From assembly GCA_023435565.1 (NCBI GenBank), contig JAEYRN010000052.1, positions 3,391 to 67,390 of the forward strand: a DNA stretch of 64,000 bases, given 5' to 3'. Of the stretch, positions 16,710 to 26,187 are shown piece after piece. Position 1 is the stretch's first letter. Every line of letters begins with the position of its first letter. The DNA is from Bacillota bacterium. GTDB taxonomy: Bacteria > Bacillota > UBA4882 > UBA8346. Below the pieces are notes generated by a model, which saw nothing but the letters and a program-made list of their open reading frames with translations, searched no databases and was not told where the DNA came from. The translations under genes and the position numbers were made by a program.

Positions 16710-18167
16710 CTGATTCCAGTCCCGACATCCCTAACTGACTTTATCAAATTTATCCAAGATAACTTGGGGAACCCGGTAGATTTATATTATGAATCTTTCG
16801 GAAAGCGATCTTTTACGGCCGTTTTTTTAAGTTCGTTTACTGATAAAACCGAGCTGCAAACTTACCTTTTGACGCCCTTATCGCAAATTTACGCTGGGGA
16901 AACCAATCCTACCTGGGACAAGTTATTGGCTTCGGTCCCCAAAGGAATCCATTTCCGGCGGGAAGATATGAGGGAAATCATCAATGATTTATTAAATGGT
17001 TTTGCTTTGGTTCACCTTTCAGGGAGTAGGTATGTCTATTCTTTCGATACCCATAAAGAAGTAAAGCGACAACCCAGTGAACCATTGGTGGAACGGACGA
17101 TCCGGGGCCCTAAAGTATCATTATTGGAAGTTATTGATGAAAACATCCTAATGATCCGGCGGACGATTAAAAATAGTCAATTGCGGGTAGAGGGGATGAA
17201 TATCGGCGAACGGACCCAAACCAGAATAGCCGTTTTATACCTGGAGGATGTGGCCGATCCCGGCATTGTGGCTGAAACACATCGCCGGTTATCAGCCATT
17301 AAAATTGACGGCATTGTTGATAGCGGATATGTGGAACAATTGATCACCGACAACCGCTATTCCATTTTCCCATTGACTCAAAGCACCGAACGCCCGGATA
17401 AAGTGGTGGCAGCGATTCTGGAAGGACGGGTGGCCATTCTGGTTGACGGTAGTTCCAACGGTATACTGGTGCCGGTGACTGTCAATGAACTTTATCAGAG
17501 CGCCGAGGATTATTATTTTACTTTTTGGTTTGGGGCCTTCTTGAGGTTTTTCAGGATTATCGGCAATAATGTAGCGGTGACTTTACCGGGATTATACGTG
17601 GCTTTAGTCGGCGTTAATCCCGAACTTTTACCGATTAGGTTCGCGCTCACCATATCCGGTAGCCGGATGGGTGTGGCTTTTCCGCTATTAATTGAAATCC
17701 TGATTATGGAGACGGTGATTGAGATCTTCCGGGAAGGAAGCCTCCGATTGCCGACTACTGTCAGTCAAACCCTGGGAGTTACCGCCGGAATTGTTTTGGG
17801 GTCCGCTTCAGTGGCGGCCGGTTTAATCTCCAACGCAACTTTGGTAGTGGTCGTAATCACCGCCATTGCATCATACTCCGGGCCTAATTATGAGATTGGG
17901 CTTTCCTGGCGGATTCTCCGTTATCTACTGATTTTGGCCGCCGCTTTTATGGGGATCTATGGATTGGTTATTGCCGGAATCATGATCTTGACCCATGCGG
18001 CGCTACAGAATTCTTTCGGAATTTCCTACCTCGCCCCCTGGGCTCCAGTGGAAATTATTGAACTTGAAGATACGGTAATCCGGAGGCCAATATGGCTCCG
18101 ACGCCGTTTACGGATTTATCATCCCATTGATCGCTTCCTTTTGGGAAAGAAAGGTGTAAAAAAATGA
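16710..18167 (+). CDS. gerA: spore germination receptor A subunit (GerA family), copy 2; CTG start
   Basis: Encodes 485 residues if read from the CTG at 16710. In this frame the sequence is open only from 16689, and no ATG or GTG lies before the conserved core; the only other candidate is a TTG at 16764, which would delete the aligned N-terminal ~18 residues (IPVPTSLTDFIKFIQDN) that match copy 1. AAAGGAG (16695-16700 region) sits 9 bases before the CTG, an ideal distance. The protein matches copy 1 through long identical blocks, with the most change in the last membrane helices and the tail. It may pair with GerB/GerC to give a second ligand specificity. The downstream gerB start overlaps its stop (ATGA). 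Confidence 0.92.
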   Translation: MIPVPTSLTDFIKFIQDNLGNPVDLYYESFGKRSFTAVFLSSFTDKTELQTYLLTPLSQIYAGETNPTWDKLLASVPKGIHFRREDMREIINDLLNGFALVHLSGSRYVYSFDTHKEVKRQPSEPLVERTIRGPKVSLLEVIDENILMIRRTIKNSQLRVEGMNIGERTQTRIAVLYLEDVADPGIVAETHRRLSAIKIDGIVDSGYVEQLITDNRYSIFPLTQSTERPDKVVAAILEGRVAILVDGSSNGILVPVTVNELYQSAEDYYFTFWFGAFLRFFRIIGNNVAVTLPGLYVALVGVNPELLPIRFALTISGSRMGVAFPLLIEILIMETVIEIFREGSLRLPTTVSQTLGVTAGIVLGSASVAAGLISNATLVVVVITAIASYSGPNYEIGLSWRILRYLLILAAAFMGIYGLVIAGIMILTHAALQNSFGISYLAPWAPVEIIELEDTVIRRPIWLRRRLRIYHPIDRFLLGKKGVKK

Positions 18168-19264
18168 ACCAGGTAATTTTAAAACCCCCGCTCTCTCCGG
18201 CAATGTTTTTCATTTTATTACTGGTGACCTTGACAGGTCTGGATTTTTTAGTGGCTCCCTTTGATGTCGCTAAAGCTTGTGGACCAAGCGGATATTGGGC
18301 GGTGGTGGGAGCATTGTTTTTACTGCTGCCGGTTATTTGGTTGATTATCCTTTTTAAACGCCGTTTTCCGGAAGAGAATCTTTTTCAGGCCGCCCCGCGG
18401 GTTATTGGACAACCGTTCGCGTTGATTGGAAACTTAATCTTTTTAAGTTCTTTCCTTAGTTGGCTGGTTGTCATGATACCCAACACTACTTTTCTTTTAT
18501 CAACCTATCTTTTTGACCGGACACCATTGTTAGTAATTCTGATTTCGCTGCTGGCGGCAATCGGTTATATTGCCATTAACGGCCTGAAAGCGGTTAGTAG
18601 AATGGCGGCTTTTGTGTTCATACCAACCTTGGCATTTAATCTAATTATGAAACTTTTATCATTTGGAGGAATTGAAGTTACTCACCTTTTACCATTAGTT
18701 TCTGATAAACCTATCGGTTACTTATTTGGGGCGCTAACCATCTTAAATTTATTTGTACCGTTGGGCGCCATCTTTTTAATTTATCCTTTACTCAAAAAAC
18801 CGGGGAAATTAGGTATGATTACGTTGGGAGTAGCGGTTTCACAGCTAATTTTAATCTTATTAGGGGTTATAACAACAATTGGAACCTTTGGCGCTTCGGT
18901 CACCACTCGGTTTCTCTGGCCTAATCTGGCGTCAACACATCGCCTGAGCATTCCTTACCTGATCTTGGAACAAGTAGGTTTATTGTTTATCATTATTTGG
19001 CTAACGATGTTTATCATCGGAACCTCATTCTTCTTCTATATTATCGCCAGTGGGCTTAAGGAGCATTTTCCGGTTTTGAATTACCGCTTTACCACTATCG
19101 CTTCATTAATACTGGTAGGGGCCGGCGGTTTTATCCTTTTTCCGAATATCTATCGGTTAAACTCAGTCTTTATAGGCTTGCGTCAAATAGCCATCATTCC
19201 GGTGATTGTTTATCCCTTATTGGTTTATTTAATCGCCCTGTTGAGGGGTAAAAGGGGTTGTTAA
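18164..19264 (+). CDS. gerB: spore germination receptor B subunit (GerB/endospore germination permease)
   Basis: Encodes 366 residues of the GerAB family in the APC transporter superfamily. About ten membrane helices are seen; the opening LSPAMFFILLLVTLTGLDFLV and the later NLIFLSSFLSWLVVMIP, GLKAVSRMAAF and ITTIGTFGASVTTRFLWP segments are family-typical. The B subunit is thought to bind the germinant within the membrane. The ATG overlaps the stop of the second gerA gene by four bases (ATGA), so translation is coupled. Length is normal. Confidence 0.94.
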   Translation: MNQVILKPPLSPAMFFILLLVTLTGLDFLVAPFDVAKACGPSGYWAVVGALFLLLPVIWLIILFKRRFPEENLFQAAPRVIGQPFALIGNLIFLSSFLSWLVVMIPNTTFLLSTYLFDRTPLLVILISLLAAIGYIAINGLKAVSRMAAFVFIPTLAFNLIMKLLSFGGIEVTHLLPLVSDKPIGYLFGALTILNLFVPLGAIFLIYPLLKKPGKLGMITLGVAVSQLILILLGVITTIGTFGASVTTRFLWPNLASTHRLSIPYLILEQVGLLFIIIWLTMFIIGTSFFFYIIASGLKEHFPVLNYRFTTIASLILVGAGGFILFPNIYRLNSVFIGLRQIAIIPVIVYPLLVYLIALLRGKRGC

Positions 19265-19265
19265 G

Positions 19266-20429
19266 ATGGGAAGTGTAAATTGTAAAGAGAAAAGGGTAAA
19301 AAAAAGAAATAATTTTAAATTTTACACTTTACTCTTTACTCTTTTAACTTTATCCGGATGTTGGGATCTGGAAGAAGTAGACCGCCGCGCTTTCGGCACG
19401 ACCGTTGGCATTGATATTAACCAGCGTCGGCAGATTATCCTTTCGTTCCAAGTACCGATTCCCCAAAAAATGCTTCCTCCGGGCGCGGGGGGCAATGTTG
19501 ACCAGGGAAAAAATTTTTCAATCACCAGCGTAACCGGTACCAGCGTCGCCAATGCCTTTCGTCAATTACAGACCAAAACATTCCGGCGGCTCGTGATCCA
19601 ACAAAATAAATCTATCATTATCGGAGAGGAGGCGGCCCGGGTAGGAGTCGCCTCGCTAATGGACTGGTTGGTCCGGAGCCCAAAGGCCCCGCCCCAAGCC
19701 CTGGTTTTTGTGACTAACGGTAGATCCGCCAATGAGATATTAAAATTCGTTCCCGATCAAAAAGTCCTTCCCGGACTGGAGTTTATCGCTTCCGGGCAAT
19801 CGGCGGTAAAATATGACCGGACCTATTTCATCCCGGTTTGGAAATTTGAACAAAAGTTACTTTATGAAAGCAAAGATACCTATGCGCCGCTAATCGATAT
19901 CGGTCCCAAACAGGGTAACTATCGCATCTTCGGTTTGGCTGTCTTTAACGGTTATAAAATGGCGGGGGAACTGGATGCCAAGGAGGCCCAAGCCTTCGGA
20001 ATTTTGACCGGCAGGATGTCTTCGGGTGGAATGAGTTTTGGGACTCCCGAGGGCCAGACCATTACTTTGCGGAATGTACGCGGCCGGACCAAGATCAAAG
20101 TTTTATCGAACGGAGATCAGGCGCCTCTATTTGAGGTCCAAAGCAAGGTTACCGCCATTCTTAATGAACTTACCGATCAGAAAACAAATCTTACCCCCAA
20201 GTTTACCCGGGGGATGGAACAGATGATTAACGAGTCATTAAAACAAAGGTTGGAAATAGTGATAAGCAAATTACAAGCATATAATTCGGATGTAATTGAC
20301 TTTGGCGAGCAGTTTCGGGTTCAACATCCCGAACTTTGGGAGAATGCCATCTGGAAGAATGTTTTTCCGGTGGTTCCTTATCGGATTACGGTGAAGGTGT
20401 CGATTCAAAAAGATGGGGTTTTGCGATAA
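19266..20429 (+). CDS. gerC: spore germination receptor C subunit (GerC lipoprotein)
   Basis: Encodes 387 residues, normal for GerAC. The N-terminus is a signal peptide with lipobox LSGC (the Cys within TLLTLSGCWDLEEVDRRAFG), followed by the family's CWD..E...R.F opening and GTTVGIDI. Later come RQLQTKTFRRLVIQQNKSIIIGEE, KAPPQALVFVTNG and the domain III part near the C-terminus (FGEQFRVQHPELWENA, with the conserved P..W). It is exported and lipid-anchored outside the inner spore membrane. It starts one base after the gerB stop and ends the receptor operon. Confidence 0.95.
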   Translation: MGSVNCKEKRVKKRNNFKFYTLLFTLLTLSGCWDLEEVDRRAFGTTVGIDINQRRQIILSFQVPIPQKMLPPGAGGNVDQGKNFSITSVTGTSVANAFRQLQTKTFRRLVIQQNKSIIIGEEAARVGVASLMDWLVRSPKAPPQALVFVTNGRSANEILKFVPDQKVLPGLEFIASGQSAVKYDRTYFIPVWKFEQKLLYESKDTYAPLIDIGPKQGNYRIFGLAVFNGYKMAGELDAKEAQAFGILTGRMSSGGMSFGTPEGQTITLRNVRGRTKIKVLSNGDQAPLFEVQSKVTAILNELTDQKTNLTPKFTRGMEQMINESLKQRLEIVISKLQAYNSDVIDFGEQFRVQHPELWENAIWKNVFPVVPYRITVKVSIQKDGVLR

Positions 20430-20558
20430 TGGTATTAACTATTTAGTGGGGTTTGTTGGTTTTCCACCATCATGGGAATTGTAATTAGTAATTTAGGACT
20501 GTTTGAATATGCGAAACCGTTCTATCAATTTATAGATTTGGCCGGTTTTGTAGTATAA

Positions 20559-21470
20559 TTACCCCTTCTTATTCACCAAATACACCGCGGCCATGGCCAA
20601 TGCTCCTCCAATAAGGGTCGAAACTTTCGGGATCTCTTTCAGGAGCAGCCAACTGACTAAAACTGCAAAGATCGGGACCAAATACATAAAGACGCTGGCC
20701 CGGTCAGCACCTAATTTCTTAGAGCCAAAAAAGTAAACTGAAGTGGCGAAAGTAGTGGCGATGATCGAAAGGTATAAAAGATTCCACCAAAAAAGTGGAG
20801 ATTGCTGGAGAGACTCAAAGATCCTGAACCGAAAGGCAATAATAAAGTCAAATAAGGAAGCGAAGCCGTATAAGTAAAAACTGTAGACAAAGGTGGAGAC
20901 CCCTTTACCCTGAGCCTTTTGGCTGGTAACCGTCAAAGCTGCCCATAACAAAGCCCCCAGTAAAAACAGGAGATTACCGCTTTTAGCTAATTCTGCGCCT
21001 TGAAAATGCCATAATTCCAAGATGATTATACCGCCAACTAAACCCAAAAATAAACCGATAATCTCCTTCCACCCGACCCGTCTTCCAAGAAAGAAGGCGG
21101 ACAGGATAAAAGTAAACATCGGACTGAGGGTGGTGACCAAGACGCCTCCCACTCCTGCCAGCCCATGACGGAGTCCGGCAAAGAAAAATTGGTTATAAAA
21201 GACTAGGAATACGGCTGACAAAAAAATCAAAGCCAATGTTCTTATGTTTACCCGCAACTTATCTTTAGACCATATGACTATAGGGATAAAAGATAAAAAG
21301 GTCAGGGAAAAACGCCAGAATACCAGGACCTCCGCCTGAGCCATCATGGAAATAACCTTGGCTGATGTCCAACTGGCCCCCCAAGCTGCCATTGATATAA
21401 TCATAAGAAGGACAAATCCGATAGTGCTCTTTTTTGGATTAATAATGGGGTTTTTTAGTTCAGGTTGCAT
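20559..21470 (-). CDS. EamA/DMT-family transporter
   Basis: Encodes 303 residues with ten predicted membrane helices in two EamA repeats (about 15-145 and 160-300). MAAWGASWTSAKVIS is the first-helix motif; FFAGLRHGLAGVGGVLVTTLSPMFTFI and FFGSKKLGADRASVFMYLVPIFAVLVS are the ends of the two repeats. It is a drug/metabolite exporter family member of unknown substrate. AAAGGAAC precedes the ATG. It is convergent with gerC; a hairpin of modest strength lies between the genes near 20513-20550. Confidence 0.9.
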   Translation of the reverse strand: MQPELKNPIINPKKSTIGFVLLMIISMAAWGASWTSAKVISMMAQAEVLVFWRFSLTFLSFIPIVIWSKDKLRVNIRTLALIFLSAVFLVFYNQFFFAGLRHGLAGVGGVLVTTLSPMFTFILSAFFLGRRVGWKEIIGLFLGLVGGIIILELWHFQGAELAKSGNLLFLLGALLWAALTVTSQKAQGKGVSTFVYSFYLYGFASLFDFIIAFRFRIFESLQQSPLFWWNLLYLSIIATTFATSVYFFGSKKLGADRASVFMYLVPIFAVLVSWLLLKEIPKVSTLIGGALAMAAVYLVNKKG

Positions 21471-21552
21471 GGCTGTTCCTTTCGGATTGAGGTATCTATT
21501 TATTATAGACCTTTTTGAAAGATTAAGAAATAGGGTTATTATGAATAAGTGA

Positions 21553-22020
21553 TTACAATGGAATAGTATATTTTCGATTTAAATAAAGCGCCAGTCCCAA
21601 ATGAATCGCGAGAGAAACTAAAAAAGTTGCGGATAGATTCCAATAGCGGTAGGTCAACATCCGGTTCCATATCAGAACAAAATGAATACCAACTGAAATT
21701 GCCGGAATAAAAAAAATTAACCAAAGGCGGAGAAAGGGTTGTCGATACTGACTTAAAAAATGGGCAAAAACAATCTCCGTGGGAACCCAAGCAGCCGACA
21801 AAAGTAGTGGTATTCCGTTTATATATAAAGGGTCCACTCTATAAAAAGTCCATAAACCCAACCAATTTTGCATAACTAAAATTAAGGCAAAGGCAATCGC
21901 CAGTCCACTGACAACTCCGAATAGGGCAAACCTTTTTATTTGGAGCCAGGGAACCGTCAAGAACATTAAGAAAAGGGAGCCGGTAAATATAATTAATCCC
22001 GCTAAGTTTGGATAATGCAA
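21553..22020 (-). CDS. CBO0543-like membrane protein, TTG start
   Basis: Encodes 155 residues with five or so membrane helices. The start is a TTG at 22020: GGAGG lies nine bases upstream and no ATG is in frame nearby. The tail RMLTYRYWNLSATFLVSLAIHLGLALYLNRK resembles that of the membrane protein at 14630-15118 (TYANWNPFYRFIFALIWFYG), so both are put in the CBO0543-like group. These two relatives bracket the gerA-gerC operon and EamA gene. The function is unknown. Confidence 0.6.
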   Translation of the reverse strand: MHYPNLAGLIIFTGSLFLMFLTVPWLQIKRFALFGVVSGLAIAFALILVMQNWLGLWTFYRVDPLYINGIPLLLSAAWVPTEIVFAHFLSQYRQPFLRLWLIFFIPAISVGIHFVLIWNRMLTYRYWNLSATFLVSLAIHLGLALYLNRKYTIPL

Positions 22021-22121
22021 TATATTCTACCTCCATCCTTCAAATTTCTACCTCTTTCATAAAAGCGTAAATTTTATTCCATAAATCAAATTTTTTCCCA
22101 GAGCAATTCCTTTAATACATG

Positions 22122-22150
22122 AAAAAAAACCTCCTGATTAAAGAGAGGCC
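22122..22150 (-). terminator. intrinsic terminator after apbE
   Basis: On the minus strand a short hairpin (CCTC with GAGG, with extra pairing around them) runs straight into eight Ts at 22122-22129. It lies 41 bases after the apbE stop and is oriented to end that transcript. Confidence 0.6.
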
Positions 22151-22190
22151 TTAACATCTACTGTCAAAAAATAGCTTAAGCATACGATAA

Positions 22191-23186
22191 CTAGTTGACT
22201 TTAAAAGTTTCTTCCTCCAAGTTAATCAATTTTCCTGAGCTGTCATAAATAATTACGCCGTACTCCGGATTGGCTGAGATAAACTTTTTTATTGCAGCAA
22301 TTGGCAGCACAAAAAAGGCGGTTGAAAGTAGATCGGCTTCAAGGGCTGTAGGGGCTGTTACAGTGACTAAAATTTTGTCCTGTGCCGGATAACCGGTCTT
22401 AGGATTGATCAAATGCGAATAGCGTTTTCCATTATGAAACAGATAGTTTTGATTATCTGCCGAAGTACCAAGGGCCCGGTCTCCCGGTAGTCCAAGAGTA
22501 CCCAATAAATTACCGGTTTGGCGTGGATGTCCAATCCCTAATCGCCAGGGACTAAGGTTGGCCCGTTTTCCAATTACCCGGATACTGCTACTACCTCCAT
22601 TAATAAGAGCGGAACTGATTCCGGATTTTTGTAAGGCCAGGTAAGCCCGGTCAATTGCATAACCTTTGGCTACACCACCAAAATCCAGCTTCATCCCTTT
22701 AGTTGGTAAGAAGACTGTCCCTTTTTCTTCATCAAATATTACACGATCGAAACCAATCAGGTACAAAAGTCCTTTGATTTTGTTAGATTCGGGCAGGTTG
22801 GGCCGGCCTTTGGGATTAAAACCCCAGAGGTCAACGAGGGGGCCGATTGTTGGATCAAATGAGCCAGATAAATCGGGATATAGTTCGGTGATTTTTTTTA
22901 AGATTATTATTATTTCCCGAGGAACCTTGACCGGTTTTTTCCCGGCCGACCGGTTTAAACTTGCCAGGCTCGTTTGGTTCAAATTTGATGTTAGAGATTC
23001 AATGCGTTTAATCTCTTTAAAGGCATCAGCTATTGCTTGTTTTGAATCATGACCGGTGGTGGTTATCTCAAAAAAGGTACCCATGGCAAAGAGAGATTTG
23101 TTAACTGTGACTTCACTTAGATTTTTCCATAACCAAATTCCAATTATTAATAAAATAATAATTAGGGACATTATTATTCTTTTCAT
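22191..23186 (-). CDS. apbE: FAD:protein FMN transferase (ApbE)
   Basis: Encodes 331 residues. An N-terminal hydrophobic helix (residues 4-20) anchors or exports it. The ApbE domain has LFAMGTFFEITTTG, FGGVAKGYAIDRAY, the ALINGGSSSIRVIG flavin/phosphate loop, GTSADNQNYLFHNGKRYSHLINPKTGYP and LEADLLSTAFFVLP, which includes the Mg-binding Asp and Thr. It attaches FMN to a Thr/Ser of secreted redox proteins such as Rnf/Nqr subunits or extracellular electron-transfer flavoproteins; no such target gene is in the window. AAGGAAGG precedes the ATG. It is a single gene with its own terminator. Confidence 0.95.
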   Translation of the reverse strand: MKRIIMSLIIILLIIGIWLWKNLSEVTVNKSLFAMGTFFEITTTGHDSKQAIADAFKEIKRIESLTSNLNQTSLASLNRSAGKKPVKVPREIIIILKKITELYPDLSGSFDPTIGPLVDLWGFNPKGRPNLPESNKIKGLLYLIGFDRVIFDEEKGTVFLPTKGMKLDFGGVAKGYAIDRAYLALQKSGISSALINGGSSSIRVIGKRANLSPWRLGIGHPRQTGNLLGTLGLPGDRALGTSADNQNYLFHNGKRYSHLINPKTGYPAQDKILVTVTAPTALEADLLSTAFFVLPIAAIKKFISANPEYGVIIYDSSGKLINLEEETFKVN

Positions 23187-23340
23187 TTTCAGCCTTCCTT
23201 GGTTGTTAAAAGTAGTAGTATATACAATTATACCAAATAAAACGTAATATCAGCTCTATGTTTTATGTTATAAAGTTAACAATCCTTTCCAAAATTTCGT
23301 TTTACTAATGGAACCAAAAGTGGTAATATTAAGGCGAAAA

Positions 23341-23375
23341 GAAGGGTCAACTAAGGTAATTATTCAATTCTCATA
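23341..23375 (+). repeat. 35-bp intergenic repeat, copy A
   Basis: The 22-base block GAAGGGTCAACTAAGG... plus CAATTCTCATA recurs at 27259-27293 with only two mismatches between the blocks. Copy A lies 64 bases upstream of the LacI-family gene, copy B 41 bases upstream of rapZ, both on the sense strand of the gene that follows. This could be a shared regulatory leader, a protein-binding site or a mobile-element trace. Confidence 0.7.
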
Positions 23376-23438
23376 ATTTGTAAGGAATACTATTATTATA
23401 TGAAAGAAGAAATGCTTTCGTTTTAAAGGGGTTATTCG

Positions 23439-24473
23439 ATGGAAAAGGTTAAAAAGAGAGCTACTATTCGTGATATCGCCAAATTAGCAGAAACGTCAGT
23501 AGCAACGGTATCATGGGTCTTAAACGGCGATTCACGGAAGTATGTTAGTGATGAATTAAAGAACCGGGTGCTTCAAGCGGCAAAGACCCTTAACTACCAT
23601 CCCAACTTACTGGCGCAGCGTTTGAAGGGAAAATCCCGCAAATTATTGGCCATCATTGTTCCTCAATTTGAAAACATATTTTATAACCGAATCGTAATCG
23701 GAGCTGAAAAATACGCGAATTCCCGGGGTTATAAGATCTTAATATGTACCACGGATGATGATTCCCGCAGAGAATCCGAATTAGTTAACCAATTAATCTC
23801 CAACTGGGTAGATGGAATCCTGATTACTCCGACGTTGAATGGGGATAATTCGGTTGATACGATTATCCAGTCAGGGACCCCAGTAATTCTACTTGATTAT
23901 GTACCCGGAAATGACATTGATTATGTGGCTACCAATAATATAAATACCGCATCTATTGCAGCCAAATACCTGTTTGAACAGGGTCATCGTCATATTGCCT
24001 ATATTGGTTGGGATACAGGATTAACTTCTATCCTAAATCGGAGTATAGGCTTTTTCAAAGGTGTTGATGAGCTTAGGATTCCCCGTGAGGAGATTATTTT
24101 CAGGAAATGCGCGCGTACGGCCGAAGCGGGGTATATTGTCACCAATGAAATTATTGATAAATTTAAACCAACAGCATTCTTTATTGAACAAAGCAATATT
24201 GCAGAAGGCGTCGTCCAAGCGCTGCGCGATAAAAAAATAAGCATTCCCAACGATATTTCAGTATTATTATATGGAGATCCCAGTTGGGCCAGGTTAAATA
24301 TACCGGAATTCACCTGTGTCGTTCTCCCTGATTCGCAAATCGGGGCAGAAGGTGCTCGAATTTTAATCGATAAATTGGAAGGACGGGATATTGCTACTCA
24401 GAAACTACTACTGGATGGCCACATAGCAATACGCGGTTCAGTTATAAAAAATGCTGGACAAATTGCAATTTAG
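23439..24473 (+). CDS. LacI-family transcriptional regulator
   Basis: Encodes 344 residues with AAAGGGG before the ATG. The HTH (ATIRDIAKLAETSVATVSWVLNG, residues ~8-30) and hinge helix (LLAQRLKGKS) are typical. The periplasmic-binding-like ligand domain follows (LLAIIVPQFENIFYNRIVIG, DGILITPT, LLDYVPGNDIDYVATNN, GHRHIAYIGWD). It usually binds a sugar and represses catabolic genes, but no sugar operon is adjacent, so the target is distant or the gene itself. It starts a plus-strand cluster. A repeated 35-bp element is in its leader. Confidence 0.93.
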   Translation: MEKVKKRATIRDIAKLAETSVATVSWVLNGDSRKYVSDELKNRVLQAAKTLNYHPNLLAQRLKGKSRKLLAIIVPQFENIFYNRIVIGAEKYANSRGYKILICTTDDDSRRESELVNQLISNWVDGILITPTLNGDNSVDTIIQSGTPVILLDYVPGNDIDYVATNNINTASIAAKYLFEQGHRHIAYIGWDTGLTSILNRSIGFFKGVDELRIPREEIIFRKCARTAEAGYIVTNEIIDKFKPTAFFIEQSNIAEGVVQALRDKKISIPNDISVLLYGDPSWARLNIPEFTCVVLPDSQIGAEGARILIDKLEGRDIATQKLLLDGHIAIRGSVIKNAGQIAI

Positions 24474-24568
24474 TTTTTTTGATAATGGAGGATAAATTTG
24501 GTGAGATAGTCAATAATAAAAATGCATAAATATATAATAATAAAATTAAATAATCGGTAGGACAGGAT

Positions 24569-24868
24569 ATGAAGTATAAAGGATTGATTTGGGTAAGCAG
24601 CTTTGCAACAATCTTTCTTTTTTTGCCTTCTTTAGCCATAAAGCTTTGGGATTTTTTTACTCAGGCGCCTTGGGCGCAAAAAAGCTGGATTTTGTATCTG
24701 TTTTCAGGCTTTGTAATCATTCAGACGGTGAGAGCGCGGCGTCGGTTTCGTAGAAAAATGGCTGATTTGGATTCGCCCGAGTCATTAATTTTTTTAGCAA
24801 AGCAACGTTTGGTCAAAGGAGAATTAAGCATTGAAGAATTTCGGCAGATAAGAGAAGAGTTAAAGTGA
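24569..24868 (+). CDS. small membrane protein with C-terminal SHOCT domain
   Basis: Encodes 99 residues. Two hydrophobic segments (about 6-27 and 38-55) are followed by an arginine-rich stretch and a SHOCT motif (LAKQRLVKGELSIEEFRQIREEL), a short C-terminal oligomerisation element of unknown role seen in many Firmicutes membrane proteins. GGACAGGAT lies before the ATG. It sits alone between the LacI gene and ddl. Confidence 0.8.
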   Translation: MKYKGLIWVSSFATIFLFLPSLAIKLWDFFTQAPWAQKSWILYLFSGFVIIQTVRARRRFRRKMADLDSPESLIFLAKQRLVKGELSIEEFRQIREELK

Positions 24869-24980
24869 ATGTGAAAATTTTAGTCTCTCTCAGCAGGAAA
24901 GACTTTAAAAACCGAGAATAGCTGTGTTAATTTATTAAATTCACCTAGTAAATACAGCATCAACAAAACGGGGGATCGGG

Positions 24981-26084
24981 ATGACTAAGATTAGGGTAGG
25001 ATTGATTTACGGCGGTAGATCCGGGGAACATGAGGTTTCCTTATTATCGGCTAATTCAGTGATGATGGCCATTGATCGCGAAAAATATGAAGTCTTTCCT
25101 ATCGGGATCACCAAGGATGGGCGTTGGTTACCTGGTCAATCACCCAGTCCCTTGGTTGAAAGCAAGGACTTACAAGTCAGGTATTTGAATGATGATAATC
25201 AGAATGAAAATAATCAGAAGCAATTGGCAACACTTTCGAATAACCATGGAAACTTATTAGCTGGACTACGGGACAGGGTTGATGTGATTTTTCCGGTAAT
25301 GCACGGTCCCTTTGGTGAAGACGGGACTATTCAAGGTCTATTGGAATTAGCCGGTATTCCTTATGTCGGTGGCGGTGTGATGGCTTCAGCGGTTGGCATG
25401 GATAAGGCAATTATGAAAATGGTATTTCAACAAAAAGGGTTACCCGTTGGAGAATATTTATATTACTTAAGAAAAGATTTGGATGGAAGTAGCGAAGCCA
25501 TATTGAATGAGATTGAACGGAAGTTGGGGTACCCCTGTTTTGTTAAACCGGCCAATCTGGGTTCAAGTGTAGGAATTTCAAAAGCCCATAGCCGGGATGA
25601 ATTGAATCGGGCTTTACATTTTGCAGCTGAATACGACCGGAAGATCGTAGTGGAAAAGATGTTAATCGGGCGGGAGATTGAATGCGCTGTTCTAGGAAAC
25701 GATGAACCGATTGCTTCGGTACCGGGAGAAATAGTACCATGCGCCGAGTTCTATGATTATGAAGCTAAATATGTATTGAATGATTCAAAATTAGAGATAC
25801 CCGCGGGTTTACCGGAAGAAATAACTGCAAAAGTTCAAGACCTTGCGGTACGGGCTTTTAAGGCTATTGATTGTGCCGGATTGAGCCGAGTCGATTTTTT
25901 TGTGGATGAAAAATCGGACTCGATTTATGTAAATGAAATCAATACTATCCCCGGTTTTACCAGGATTAGTATGTACCCGAAACTATGGGAATCCAGCGGT
26001 ATAAGTTATACCGAATTAATCGACCGCCTACTTCAACTGGCTTTAGAACGTTACCAGGATAAAATGCGTAATCGAATCAGTTAA
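24981..26084 (+). CDS. ddl: D-alanine--D-alanine ligase
   Basis: Encodes 367 residues, a normal length for Ddl. IYGGRSGEHEVSLLSANSV is the N-terminal loop, VMHGPFGEDGTIQGLLELAGIPYVGGGV is the substrate-side motif, and the ATP-grasp parts are FVKPANLGSSVGISK, KIVVEKMLIGREIECAVLGN and FVDEKSDSIYVNEINTIPGFT with the metal-binding residues. It joins two D-alanines for the peptidoglycan stem peptide. GGGGGATCGGG precedes the ATG. It stands apart from mur genes here. Confidence 0.97.
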   Translation: MTKIRVGLIYGGRSGEHEVSLLSANSVMMAIDREKYEVFPIGITKDGRWLPGQSPSPLVESKDLQVRYLNDDNQNENNQKQLATLSNNHGNLLAGLRDRVDVIFPVMHGPFGEDGTIQGLLELAGIPYVGGGVMASAVGMDKAIMKMVFQQKGLPVGEYLYYLRKDLDGSSEAILNEIERKLGYPCFVKPANLGSSVGISKAHSRDELNRALHFAAEYDRKIVVEKMLIGREIECAVLGNDEPIASVPGEIVPCAEFYDYEAKYVLNDSKLEIPAGLPEEITAKVQDLAVRAFKAIDCAGLSRVDFFVDEKSDSIYVNEINTIPGFTRISMYPKLWESSGISYTELIDRLLQLALERYQDKMRNRIS

Positions 26085-26187
26085 CCATTGTGATTAATCA
26101 TAGGTTTAAGCAAAACCGGACTATTTCAATTACCCCTTGGGTTTAAATGCTCCAGACAATGGAGAGACTAACTCTGGGGGTATTATT

